From assembly GCA_954871525.1 (NCBI GenBank), contig OX940871.1, positions 29,920,586 to 29,984,585 of the forward strand: a stretch of 64,000 nt of DNA, read 5' to 3'. Shown here piece by piece: positions 27,955 to 40,370 of this stretch; the stretch's first letter is position 1; the number at the start of each line of letters is the position of its first letter. The translations under genes were made by a program, and so were the position numbers. Origin of the DNA: Parietaria judaica (lineage: Eukaryota > Streptophyta > Magnoliopsida > Rosales > Urticaceae). The notes below the pieces were generated by a model. The model worked only from the letters and a program-made list of their open reading frames with translations. It did no database searches and was not told where the DNA came from.

Positions 27955-29491
27955 TTCTCGTCAACAATTAATTCGTTGCATAATTTTGCATGAGAACTCT
28001 TCATATATTCAAATTCCAATGTATAAGCCCTAAAATCATTATTTTTTCAATTGGTTCGAAATTCAAGGTTGTAAAAAATATAAAATAAAGAAATGCTATA
28101 AGAAATGCTATAGCATTTCCTAAGGCATTTCTCGTCAACAATTTAATCCTTGCATATTTTTGCATGAGAACTCTCGTTATATTCAAATTCCAATGTATAA
28201 GCTCTAAAATCATTATTTTTTCAATTGGTTCGAAATTAAAGGTTGTAAAAAATGTAAAATAAAGAAATGCGATAGGAAATGCTATAGCATTTCCTATGGC
28301 ATTTCTCGTCAACAATTTATTCGTTGCATAATTTTGCATGAGAACTCTTCTTATATTCAAATTCCAATGTATAAGCCCTAAAATCATTATTTTTTCAATT
28401 GGTTCGAAATTTAAGGTTGTAAAAAATGTAAAATAAAGAAATGCTATAGGAAATGCTATTTCTCGTCAACAATTTAATACTTGCATATTTTTGCATGAGA
28501 ACTCTTGTTATATTCAAATTCCAATGTATAAGCCCTAAAATCATTATTTTTTCAATTGGTTCGAAATTTAAGGTTGTAAAAAATGTCAAATAAAGAAATG
28601 CTATAAGAAATGCTATTGCATTTCCTAAGGCGATTCTCGTCAACAATTTAATCCTTGCATATTTTTGCATGAGAACTCTCGTTATATTCAAATTCCAATG
28701 TATATGCCCTAAAATCATTATTTTTTCAATTGGTTCGAAATTCAAGGTAGTAAAAAATATAAAATATAGAAATGCTATAAGAAATGCTACAGCACTTCCT
28801 AAGGCATTTCTCGTCAACAATTTAATCCTTGCATATTTTTGCATGAGAACTCTCGTTATATTCAAATTCCAATGTATAAGCCCTAAAATCATTATTTTTT
28901 CAATTGGTTCGAAATTTAAGGTTGTAAAAAACGTAAAATAAAGAAATGCTATAGGAAATGCTATAGCATTTCCTATGGCATTTCTCGTCAACAATTTATT
29001 CGTTGCATAATTTTGCATGAGAACTCTTCTTATATTCAAATTCCAATGTATAAGCCCTAAAATAATTATTTTTTCAATTGGTTCGAAATTTAAGGTTGTA
29101 AAAAATGTAAAATAAAGAAATGCTATAGGAAATGCTATGGCATTTCTCGTCAACAATTTAATACTTGCATATTTTTGCATGAGCACTCTTGTTATATTCA
29201 AATTCCAATGTATAAGCCCTAAAATCATAATTTTTTCAATTGGTTCGAAATTGAAGGTTGTAAAAAATGTCAAATAAAGAAATGCTATAAGAAATGCTAT
29301 TGCATTTCCTAAGGCGATTCTCGTCAACAATTTAATCCTTGCATATTTTTGCATGAGAACTCTCGTTATATTCAAATTCCAATGTATAAGCCCTAAAATC
29401 ATTATTTTTTCAATTTGTTTAAAATTTAAGGTTGTAAAAAATGTAAAATAAAGAAATGCTATAGGGAATGCTATAGCATTTCCTATGGCAT
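27955..29491 (+). repeat. Segment 9, HOR unit R1: 9 monomers, 1,537 bp
   Basis: Begins with the marker CAATTAATTCGTTGC. Nine monomers; the 29-bp deficit is a 17-bp palindrome loss (GGAAATGCTATTTCTCG, monomer 28,303) plus a 12-bp loss (GGAAATGCTATGGC, monomer 28,982). The unit includes a monomer with AAAATATAGAAATG in which the plus-strand stop TAA is mutated, which creates a short plus-strand open frame of no evident meaning. Confidence 0.92.
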
Positions 29492-31040
29492 TTCTCGTCA
29501 ACAATTAATTCGTTGCATAATTTTGCATGAGAACTCTTCTTATATTCAAATTCCAATGTATAAGCCCTAAAATCATTATTTTTTCAATTGGTTCGAAATT
29601 CAAGGTTGTAAAAAATATAAAATAAAGAAATGCTATAAGAAATGCTATAGCATTTCCTAAGGCATTTCTCGTCAACAATTTAATCCTTGCATATTTTTGC
29701 ATGAGAACTCTCGTTATATTCAAATTCCAATGTATAAGCTCTAAAATCATTATTTTTTCAATTGGTTCGAAATTAAAGGTTGTAAAAAATGTAAAATAAA
29801 GAAATGCGATAGGAAATGCTATAGCATTTCCTATGGCATTTCTCGTCAACAATTTATTCGTTGCATAATTTTGCATGAGAACTCTTCTTATATTCAAATT
29901 CCAATGTATAAGCCCTAAAATCATTATTTTTTCAATTGGTTCGAAATTTAAGGTTGTAAAAAATGTAAAATAAAGAAATGCTATAGGAAATGCTATTTCT
30001 CGTCAACAATTTAATACTTGCATATTTTTGCATGAGAACTCTTGTTATATTCAAATTCCAATGTATAAGCCCTAAAATCATTATTTTTTCAATTGGTTCG
30101 AAATTTAAGGTTGTAAAAAATGTCAAATAAAGAAATGCTATAAGAAATGCTATTGCATTTCCTAAGGCGATTCTCGTCAACAATTTAATCCTTGCATATT
30201 TTTGCATGAGAACTCTCGTTATATTCAAATTCCAATGTATATGCCCTAAAATCATTATTTTTTCAATTGGTTCGAAATTCAAGGTAGTAAAAAATATAAA
30301 ATATAGAAATGCTATAAGAAATGCTACAGCACTTCCTAAGGCATTTCTCGTCAACAATTTAATCCTTGCATATTTTTGCATGAGAACTCTCGTTATATTC
30401 AAATTCCAATGTATAAGCCCTAAAATCATTATTTTTTCAATTGGTTCGAAATTTAAGGTTGTAAAAAACGTAAAATAAAGAAATGCTATAGGAAATGCTA
30501 TAGCATTTCCTATGGCATTTCTCGTCAACAATTTATTCGTTGCATAATTTTGCATGAGAACTCTTCTTATATTCAAATTCCAATGTATAAGCCCTAAAAT
30601 AATTATTTTTTCAATTGGTTCGAAATTTAAGGTTGTAAAAAATGTAAAATAAAGAAATGCTATAGGAAATGCTATAGCATTTCCTATGGCATTTCTCGTC
30701 AACAATTTAATACTTGCATATTTTTGCATGAGAACTCTTGTTATATTCAAATTCCAATGTATAAGCCCTAAAATCATAATTTTTTCAATTGGTTCGAAAT
30801 TGAAGGTTGTAAAAAATGTCAAATAAAGAAATGCTATAAGAAATGCTATTGCATTTCCTAAGGCGATTCTCGTCAACAATTTAATCCTTGCATATTTTTG
30901 CATGAGAACTCTCGTTATATTCAAATTCCAATGTATAAGCCCTAAAATCATTATTTTTTCAATTTGTTCAAAATTTAAGGTTGTAAAAAATGTAAAATAA
31001 AGAAATGCTATAGGGAATGCTATAGCATTTCCTATGGCAT
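29492..31040 (+). repeat. Segment 9, HOR unit R2: 9 monomers, 1,549 bp
   Basis: Nearly identical to the preceding unit, with the same 17-bp loss (monomer 29,840-29,996) and AAAATATAGAAATG, but the monomer at 30,519 keeps the 12 bp that unit R1 lost. The 12-bp deletion therefore happened after the duplication, or was repaired by conversion. Confidence 0.92.
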
Positions 31041-31214
31041 TTCTCGTCAACAATTAATTCGTTGCATAATTTTGCATGAGAACTCTTCTTATATTCAAAT
31101 TCCAATGTATAAGCCCTAAAATCATTATTTTTTCAATTGGTTCGAAATTCAAGGTTGTAAAAAATATAAAATAAAGAAATGCTATAAGAAATGCTATAGC
31201 ATTTCCTAAGGCAT
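31041..31214 (+). repeat. Third copy of the first R monomer (boundary of the modular HOR)
   Basis: Single monomer with CAATTAATTCGTTGC, equivalent to the first monomer of R1 and R2. It links the R units to the P/Q modules that follow. Confidence 0.85.
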
Positions 31215-32082
31215 TTCTCGTCAACAATTTAATCCTTGCATATTTTTGCATGAGAACTCTCGTTATATTCAAATTCCAATGTATAAGCCCTAAAATCATT
31301 ATTTTTTCAATTGGTTCGAAATTAAAGGTTGTAAAAAATGTAAAATAAAGAAATGCGATAGGAAATGCTATAGCATTTCCTATGGCATTTCTCGTCAACA
31401 ATTTATTCGTTGCATAATTTTGCATGAGAACTCTTCTTATATTCAAATTCCAATGTATAAGCCCTAAAATCATTATTTTTTCAATTGGTTCGAAATTTAA
31501 GGTTGTAAAAAATGTAAAATAAAGAAATGCTATAGGTAATGCAATAGCATTTCCTATGGCATTTCTCGTCAACAATTTAATACTTGCATATTTTTGCATC
31601 AGAACTCTTGTTATATTCAAATTCAAATGTATAAGCCCTAAAATCATTATTTTTTCAATTGGTTCGAAATTTAAGGTTGTAAAAAATGTCAAATAAAGAA
31701 ATGCTATAAGAAATGCTATTGCATTTCCTAAGGCGATTCTCGTCAACAATCTAATCCTTGCATATTTTTGCATGAGAACTCTCGTTATATTCAAATTCCA
31801 ATGTATATGCCCTAAAATCATTATTTTTTCAATTGGTTCGAAATTCAAGGTTGTAAAAAATATAAAATAAAGAAATGCTATAAGAAATGCTACAGCATTT
31901 CCTAAGGCATTTCTCGTCAACAATTTAATCCTTGCATATTTTTGCATTAGAACTCTCGTTATATTCAAATTCCAATGTATAAGCCCTAAAATCATTATTT
32001 TTTCAATTGGTTCGAAATTTAAGGTTGAAAAAATGTAAAATAAAGAAATGCTATAGGAAATGCTATAGCATTTCCTATCCAT
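31215..32082 (+). repeat. Module Q-prime, 5 monomers, 868 bp
   Basis: Same order of markers as the three 869-bp Q modules (AGGTAATGCAATAG, GCATCAGAAC, CAATCTAATCC, GTATATGCCC, GCATTAGAAC, CCTATCCATTTC), with one additional 1-bp loss (GGTTGAAAAAATG near 32,025). Confidence 0.9.
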
Positions 32083-33459
32083 TTCTCGTCAACAATTTAT
32101 TCGTTGCATAATTTTGCATGAGAACTCTTCTTATATTCAAATTCCAATGTATAAGCCCTAAAATCATTATTTTTTCAATTGGTTCGAAATTTAAGGTTGT
32201 AAAAAATGTAAAATAAAGAAATGCTATAGGAAATGCAATAGCATTTCCTATGGCATTTCTCGTCAACAATTTAATACTTGCATATTTTTGCATGAGAACT
32301 CTTGTTATATTCAAATTCAAATGTATAAGCCCTAAAATCATTATTTTTTCAATTGGTTCGAAATTTAAGGTTGTAAAAAATGTAAAATAAAGAAATGCTA
32401 TAGGAAATGCTATAGAATTTCCTATGGCATTTCTCGTCAACAATTTAATACTTGCATATTTTTGCATGAGAACTCTTGTTATATTCAAATTCCAATGTAT
32501 AAGCCTTAAAATCATTATTTTTTCAATTGGTTCGAAATTTAAGGTTGTAAAATATGTCAAATAAAGAAATGCTATAAGAAATGCTATTGCATTACCTAAG
32601 GCGATTCTTGTCAACAATTTAATCCTTGCATATTTTTGCATGAGAACTCTCGTTATATTAAAATTCCAATGTATAAGCCCTAAAATCATTATTTTTTCAA
32701 TTTGTTAAAATTTAAGGTTGTAAAAAATGTAAAATAAAGAAATGCTATAGGGAATGCTATAGCATTTCCTATGGCATTTCTCGTCAACAATTAATTCGTT
32801 GCATAATTTTGCATGAGAACTCTTCTTATATTCAAATTCAAATGTATAAGCCCTAAAATCATTATTTTTTCAATTATTTCGAAATTCAAGGTAGTAAAAA
32901 ATATCAAATAAAGAAATGCTATAAGAAATGCTATAGCATTTCCTAAGGCATTTCTCGTCAACAATTTAATCCTTGCATATTTTTGCATGAGAACTCTCGT
33001 TATATTCAAATTCCAATGTATAAGCCCTAAAATCATTATTTTTTCAATTGGTTCGAAATTAAAGGTTGTAAAAAATGTAAAATAAAGAAATGCTATAGGA
33101 AATGCTAGCATTTCCTATGGCATTTCTCGTCAACAATTTATTCGTTGCATAATTTTGCATGAGAACTCTTCTTATATTCAAATTCCAATGTATAAGCCCT
33201 AAAATAATTATTTTTTCAATTGGTTCGAAATTTAAGGTTGTAAAAAATGTAAAATAAAGAAATGCTATAGGAAATGCTATAGCATTTCCTATGGCATTTC
33301 TCGTCAACAATTTAATACTTGCATATTTTTGCATGAGAACTCTTGTTATATTCAAATTCCAATGTATAAGCCCTAAAATCATTATTTTTTCAATTGGTTC
33401 GAAATTTAAGGTTGTAAAAAATTTCAAATAAAGAAATGCTTTTGCATTTCCTAAGGCGA
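32083..33459 (+). repeat. Module P1, 8 monomers, 1,377 bp
   Basis: Contains, in order, an AATGCAATAG monomer, a TAGAATTTCC monomer, CATTACCTAAGG, TTTGTTAAAATTT (1 bp short), CAATTAATTCG, a GCTAGC monomer (2 bp short), and a final 162-bp monomer with ATGCTTTTGC. These losses explain 1,377 bp. Copies at 35,198, 36,748 and 38,994 have exactly the same length. Confidence 0.93.
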
Positions 33460-34328
33460 TTCTCGTCAACAATTTAATCCTTGCATATTTTTGCATGAGA
33501 ACTCTCGTTATATTCAAATTCCAATGTATAAGCCCTAAAATCATTATTTTTTCAATTGGTTGGAAATTAAAGGTTGTAAAAAATGTAAAATAAAGAAATG
33601 CGATAGGAAATGCTATAGCATTTCCTATGGCATTTCTCGTCAACAATTTATTCGTTGCATAATTTTGCATGAGAACTCTTCTTATATTCAAATTCCAATG
33701 TATAAGCCCTAAAATCATTATTTTTTCAATTGGTTCGAAATTTAAGGTTGTAAAAAATGTAAAATAAAGAAATGCTATAGGTAATGCAATAGCATTTCCT
33801 ATGGCATTTCTCGTCAACAATTTAATACTTGCATATTTTTGCATCAGAACTCTTGTTATATTCAAATTCAAATGTATAAGCCCTAAAATCATTATTTTTT
33901 CCATTGGTTCGAAATTTAAGGTTGTAAAAAATGTCAAATAAAGAAATGCTATAAGAAATGCTATTGCATTTCCTAAGGCGATTCTCGTCAACAATCTAAT
34001 CCTTGCATATTTTTGCATGAGAACTCTCGTTATATTCAAATTCCAATGTATATGCCCTAAAATCATTATTTTTTCAATTGGTTCGAAATTCAAGGTTGTA
34101 AAAAATATAAAATAAAGAAATGCTATAAGAAATGCTACAGCATTTCCTAAGGCATTTCTCGTCAACAATTTAATCCTTGCATATTTTTGCATTAGAACTC
34201 TCGTTATATTCAAATTCCAATGTATAAGCCCTAAAATCATTATTTTTTCAATTGGTTCGAAATTTAAGGTTGTAAAAAATGTAAAATAAAGAAATGCTAT
34301 AGGAAATGCTATAGCATTTCCTATCCAT
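33460..34328 (+). repeat. Module Q1, 5 monomers, 869 bp
   Basis: Marker CAATCTAATC at 33,992 and terminal CCTATCCATTTC at 34,321. Followed directly by a second Q module. Confidence 0.93.
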
Positions 34329-35197
34329 TTCTCGTCAACAATTTATTCGTTGCATAATTTTGCATGAGAACTCTTCTTATATTCAAATTCCAATGTATAA
34401 GCCCTAAAATCATTATTTTTTCAATTGGTTCGAAATTAAAGGTTGTAAAAAATGTAAAATAAAGAAATGCGATAGGAAATGCTATAGCATTTCCTATGGC
34501 ATTTCTCGTCAACAATTTATTCGTTGCATAATTTTGCATGAGAACTCTTCTTATATTCAAATTCCAATGTATAAGCCCTAAAATCATTATTTTTTCAATT
34601 GGTTCGAAATTTAAGGTTGTAAAAAATGTAAAATAAAGAAATGCTATAGGTAATGCAATAGCATTTCCTATGGCATTTCTCGTCAACAATTTAATACTTG
34701 CATATTTTTGCATCAGAACTCTTGTTATATTCAAATTCAAATGTATAAGCCCTAAAATCATTATTTTTTCAATTGGTTCGAAATTTAAGGTTGTAAAAAA
34801 TGTCAAATAAAGAAATGCTATAAGAAATGCTATTGCATTTCCTAAGGCGATTCTCGTCAACAATCTAATCCTTGCATATTTTTGCATGAGAACTCTCGTT
34901 ATATTCAAATTCCAATGTATATGCCCTAAAATCATTATTTTTTCAATTGGTTCGAAATTCAAGGTTGTAAAAAATATAAAATAAAGAAATGCTATAAGAA
35001 ATGCTACAGCATTTCCTAAGGCATTTCTCGTCAACAATTTAATCCTTGCATATTTTTGCATTAGAACTCTCGTTATATTAAAATTCCAATGTATAAGCCC
35101 TAAAATCATTATTTTTTCAATTGGTTCGAAATTTAAGGTTGTAAAAAATGTAAAATAAAGAAATGCTATAGGAAATGCTATAGCATTTCCTATCCAT
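34329..35197 (+). repeat. Module Q2, 5 monomers, 869 bp
   Basis: Tandem duplicate of Q1 (marker CAATCTAATC at 34,861). Its last monomer has TATTAAAATTCC where the other Q copies have TATTCAAATTCC. Confidence 0.93.
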
Positions 35198-36574
35198 TTC
35201 TCGTCAACAATTTATTCGTTGCATAATTTTGCATGAGAACTCTTCTTATATTCAAATTCCAATGTATAAGCCCTAAAATCATTATTTTTTCAATTGGTTC
35301 GAAATTTAAGGTTGTAAAAAATGTAAAATAAAGAAATGCTATAGGAAATGCAATAGCATTTCCTATGGCATTTCTCGTCAACAATTTAATACTTGCATAT
35401 TTTTGCATGAGAACTCTTGTTATATTCAAATTCAAATGTATAAGCCCTAAAATCATTATTTTTTCAATTGGTTCGAAATTTAAGGTTGTAAAAAATGTAA
35501 AATAAAGAAATGCTATAGGAAATGCTATAGAATTTCCTATGGCATTTCTCGTCAACAATTTAATACTTGCATATTTTTGCATGAGAACTCTTGTTATATT
35601 CAAATTCCAATGTATAAGCCCTAAAATCATTATTTTTTCAATTGGTTCGAAATTTAAGGTTGTAAAAAATGTCAAATAAAGAAATGCTATAAGAAATGCT
35701 ATTGCATTACCTAAGGCGATTCTCGTCAACAATTTAATCCTTGCATATTTTTGCATGAGAACTCTCGTTATATTCAAATTCCAATGTATAAGCCCTAAAA
35801 TCATTATTTTTTCAATTTGTTAAAATTTAAGGTTGTAAAAAATGTAAAATAAAGAAATGCTATAGGGAATGCTATAGCATTTCCTATGGCATTTCTCGTC
35901 AACAATTAATTCGTTGCATAATTTTGCATGAGAACTCTTCTTATATTCAAATTCCAATGTATAAGCCCTAAAATCATTATTTTTTCAATTGGTTCGAAAT
36001 TCAAGGTAGTAAAAAATATCAAATAAAGAAATGCTATAAGAAATGCTATAGCATTTCCTAAGGCATTTCTCGTCAACAATTTAATCCTTGCATATTTTTG
36101 CATGAGAACTCTCGTTATATTCAAATTCCAATGTATAAGCCCTAAAATCATTATTTTTTCAATTGGTTCGAAATTAAAGGTTGTAAAAAATGTAAAATAA
36201 AGAAATGCTATAGGAAATGCTAGCATTTCCTATGGCATTTCTCGTCAACAATTTATTCGTTGCATAATTTTGCATGAGAACTCTTCTTATATTCAAATTC
36301 CAATGTATAAGCCCTAAAATAATTATTTTTTCAATTGGTTCGAAATTTAAGGTTGTAAAAAATGTAAAATAAAGAAATGCTATAGGAAATGCTATAGCAT
36401 TTCCTATGGCATTTCTCGTCAACAATTTAATACTTGCATATTTTTGCATGAGAACTCTTGTTATATTCAAATTCCAATGTATAAGCCCTAAAATCATTAT
36501 TTTTTCAATTGGTTCGAAATTTAAGGTTGTAAAAAATTTCAAATAAAGAAATGCTTTTGCATTTCCTAAGGCGA
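35198..36574 (+). repeat. Module P2, 8 monomers, 1,377 bp
   Basis: Same monomer lengths and markers as P1. Followed by a single hybrid monomer instead of a Q module. Confidence 0.93.
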
Positions 36575-36747
36575 TTCTCGTCAACAATTTAATCCTTGCA
36601 TATTTTTGCATGAGAACTCTCGTTATATTAAAATTCCAATGTATAAGCCCTAAAATCATTATTTTTTCAATTGGTTCGAAATTTAAGGTTGTAAAAAATG
36701 TAAAATAAAGAAATGCTATAGGAAATGCTATAGCATTTCCTATCCAT
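36575..36747 (+). repeat. Hybrid monomer q, 173 bp, in place of a 5-monomer Q module
   Basis: Its left part is like the first monomer of Q (GCATGAG, not GCATTAG) and its right part like the last monomer of Q (GAAATTTAAGG and CCTATCCATTTC, not GAAATTAAAGG and CCTATGGC). The base at 36,630 (TATTAAAATTCC) matches the Q2 last monomer. The switch lies roughly between 36,612 and 36,630. Exactly 696 bp (4 x 174) is missing relative to a full Q, as expected from in-register unequal crossover. Confidence 0.87.
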
Positions 36748-38124
36748 TTCTCGTCAACAATTTATTCGTTGCATAATTTTGCATGAGAACTCTTCTTATA
36801 TTCAAATTCCAATGTATAAGCCCTAAAATCATTATTTTTTCAATTGGTTCGAAATTTAAGGTTGTAAAAAATGTAAAATAAAGAAATGCTATAGGAAATG
36901 CAATAGCATTTCCTATGGCATTTCTCGTCAACAATTTAATACTTGCATATTTTTGCATGAGAACTCTTGTTATATTCAAATTCAAATGTATAAGCCCTAA
37001 AATCATTATTTTTTCAATTGGTTCGAAATTTAAGGTTGTAAAAAATGTAAAATAAAGAAATGCTATAGGAAATGCTATAGAATTTCCTATGGCATTTCTC
37101 GTCAACAATTTAATACTTGCATATTTTTGCATGAGAACTCTTGTTATATTCAAATTCCAATGTATAAGCCCTAAAATCATTATTTTTTCAATTGGTTCGA
37201 AATTTAAGGTTGTAAAAAATGTCAAATAAAGAAATGCTATAAGAAATGCTATTGCATTACCTAAGGCGATTCTTGTCAACAATTTAATCCTTGCATATTT
37301 TTGCATGAGAACTCTCGTTATATTAAAATTCCAATGTATAAGCCCTAAAATCATTATTTTTTCAATTTGTTAAAATTTAAGGTTGTAAAAAATGTAAAAT
37401 AAAGAAATGCTATAGGGAATGCTATAGCATTTCCTATGGCATTTCTCGTCAACAATTAATTCGTTGCATAATTTTGCATGAGAACTCTTCTTATATTCAA
37501 ATTCCAATGTATAAGCCCTAAAATCATTATTTTTTCAATTGGTTCGAAATTCAAGGTAGTAAAAAATATCAAATAAAGAAATGCTATAAGAAATGCTATA
37601 GCATTTCCTAAGGCATTTCTCGTCAACAATTTAATCCTTGCATATTTTTGCATGAGAACTCTCGTTATATTCAAATTCCAATGTATAAGCCCTAAAATCA
37701 TTATTTTTTCAATTGGTTCGAAATTAAAGGTTGTAAAAAATGTAAAATAAAGAAATGCTATAGGAAATGCTAGCATTTCCTATGGCATTTCTCGTCAACA
37801 ATTTATTCGTTGCATAATTTTGCATGAGAACTCTTCTTATATTCAAATTCCAATGTATAAGCCCTAAAATAATTATTTTTTCAATTGGTTCGAAATTTAA
37901 GGTTGTAAAAAATGTAAAATAAAGAAATGCTATAGGAAATGCTATAGCATTTCCTATGGCATTTCTCGTCAACAATTTAATACTTGCATATTTTTGCATG
38001 AGAACTCTTGTTATATTCAAATTCCAATGTATAAGCCCTAAAATCATTATTTTTTCAATTGGTTCGAAATTTAAGGTTGTAAAAAATTTCAAATAAAGAA
38101 ATGCTTTTGCATTTCCTAAGGCGA
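36748..38124 (+). repeat. Module P3, 8 monomers, 1,377 bp
   Basis: Same markers and length as P1; GCTAGC monomer starts at 37,617 and 162-bp monomer at 37,963. Confidence 0.93.
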
Positions 38125-38993
38125 TTCTCGTCAACAATTTAATCCTTGCATATTTTTGCATGAGAACTCTCGTTATATTCAAATTCCAATGTATAAGCCC
38201 TAAAATCATTATTTTTTCAATTGGTTCGAAATTAAAGGTTGTAAAAAATGTAAAATAAAGAAATGCGATAGGAAATGCTATAGCATTTCCTATGGCATTT
38301 CTCGTCAACAATTTATTCGTTGCATAATTTTGCATGAGAACTCTTCTTATATTCAAATTCCAATGTATAAGCCCTAAAATCATTATTTTTTCAATTGGTT
38401 CGAAATTTAAGGTTGTAAAAAATGTAAAATAAAGAAATGCTATAGGTAATGCAATAGCATTTCCTATGGCATTTCTCGTCAACAATTTAATACTTGCATA
38501 TTTTTGCATCAGAACTCTTGTTATATTCAAATTCAAATGTATAAGCCCTAAAATCATTATTTTTTCAATTGGTTCGAAATTTAAGGTTGTAAAAAATGTC
38601 AAATAAAGAAATGCTATAAGAAATGCTATTGCATTTCCTAAGGCGATTCTCGTCAACAATCTAATCCTTGCATATTTTTGCATGAGAACTCTCGTTATAT
38701 TCAAATTCCAATGTATATGCCCTAAAATCATTATTTTTTCAATTGGTTCGAAATTCAAGGTTGTAAAAAATATAAAATAAAGAAATGCTATAAGAAATGC
38801 TACAGCATTTCCTAAGGCATTTCTCGTCAACAATTTAATCCTTGCATATTTTTGCATTAGAACTCTCGTTATATTCAAATTCCAATGTATAAGCCCTAAA
38901 ATCATTATTTTTTCAATTGGTTCGAAATTTAAGGTTGTAAAAAATGTAAAATAAAGAAATGCTATAGGAAATGCTATAGCATTTCCTATCCAT
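38125..38993 (+). repeat. Module Q3, 5 monomers, 869 bp
   Basis: Marker CAATCTAATC at 38,657 and CCTATCCATTTC at 38,986. P3 plus Q3 is 2,246 bp, exactly the length of P1 plus Q1. Confidence 0.93.
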
Positions 38994-40370
38994 TTCTCGT
39001 CAACAATTTATTCGTTGCATAATTTTGCATGAGAACTCTTCTTATATTCAAATTCCAATGTATAAGCCCTAAAATCATTATTTTTTCAATTGGTTCGAAA
39101 TTTAAGGTTGTAAAAAATGTAAAATAAAGAAATGCTATAGGAAATGCAATAGCATTTCCTATGGCATTTCTCGTCAACAATTTAATACTTGCATATTTTT
39201 GCATGAGAACTCTTGTTATATTCAAATTCAAATGTATAAGCCCTAAAATCATTATTTTTTCAATTGGTTCGAAATTTAAGGTTGTAAAAAATGTAAAATA
39301 AAGAAATGCTATAGGAAATGCTATAGCATTTCCTATGGCATTTCTCGTCAACAATTTAATACTTGCATATTTTTGCATGAGAACTCTTGTTATATTCAAA
39401 TTCCAATGTATAAGCCCTAAAATCATTATTTTTTCAATTGGTTCGAAATTTAAGGTTGTAAAAAATGTCAAATAAAGAAATGCTATAAGAAATGCTATTG
39501 CATTACCTAAGGCGATTCTTGTCAACAATTTAATCCTTCCATATTTTTGCATGAGAACTCTCGTTATATTAAAATTCCAATGTATAAGCCCTAAAATCAT
39601 TATTTTTTCAATTTGTTAAAATTTAAGGTTGTAAAAAATGTAAAATAAAGAAATGCTATAGGGAATGCTATAGCATTTCCTATGGCATTTCTCGTCAACA
39701 ATTAATTCGTTGCATAATTTTGCATGATAACTCTTCTTATATTCAAATTCAAATGTATAAGCCCTAAAATCATTATTTTTTCAATTGGTTCGAAATTCAA
39801 GGTAGTAAAAAATATCAAATAAAGAAATGCTATAAGAAATGCTATAGCATTTCCTAAGGCATTTCTCGTCAACAATTTAATCCTTGCATATTTTTGCATG
39901 AGAACTCTCGTTATATTCAAATTCCAATGTATAAGCCCTAAAATCATTATTTTTTCAATTGGTTCGAAATTAAAGGTTGTAAAAAATGTAAAATAAAGAA
40001 ATGCTATAGGAAATGCTAGCATTTCCTATGGCATTTCTCGTCAACAATTTATTCGTTGCATAATTTTGCATGAGAACTCTTCTTATATTCAAATTCCAAT
40101 GTATAAGCCCTAAAATAATTATTTTTTCAATTGGTTCGAAATTTAAGGTTGTAAAAAATGTAAAATAAAGAAATGCTATAGGAAATGCTATAGCATTTCC
40201 TATGGCATTTCTCGTCAACAATTTAATACTTGCATATTTTTGCATGAGAACTCTTGTTATATTCAAATTCCAATGTATAAGCCCTAAAATCATTATTTTT
40301 TCAATTGGTTCGAAATTTAAGGTTGTAAAAAATTTCAAATAAAGAAATGCTTTTGCATTTCCTAAGGCGA
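38994..40370 (+). repeat. Module P4, 8 monomers, 1,377 bp
   Basis: Fourth copy of P, again 1,377 bp. It has lost the TAGAATTTCC variant (reads TAGCATTTCC) and has CTTCCATATT near 39,537. After 40,370 the HOR register ends: the next monomer is not Q-like. Confidence 0.92.

Noticed and set aside
28669..28941. Plus-strand open frames such as 28,669-28,941 and 30,206-30,478
   Set aside because: They exist only because TAA in AAAATAAAG mutated to TAT in one HOR monomer that was then duplicated (offset 1,537 bp). Nothing else supports coding.
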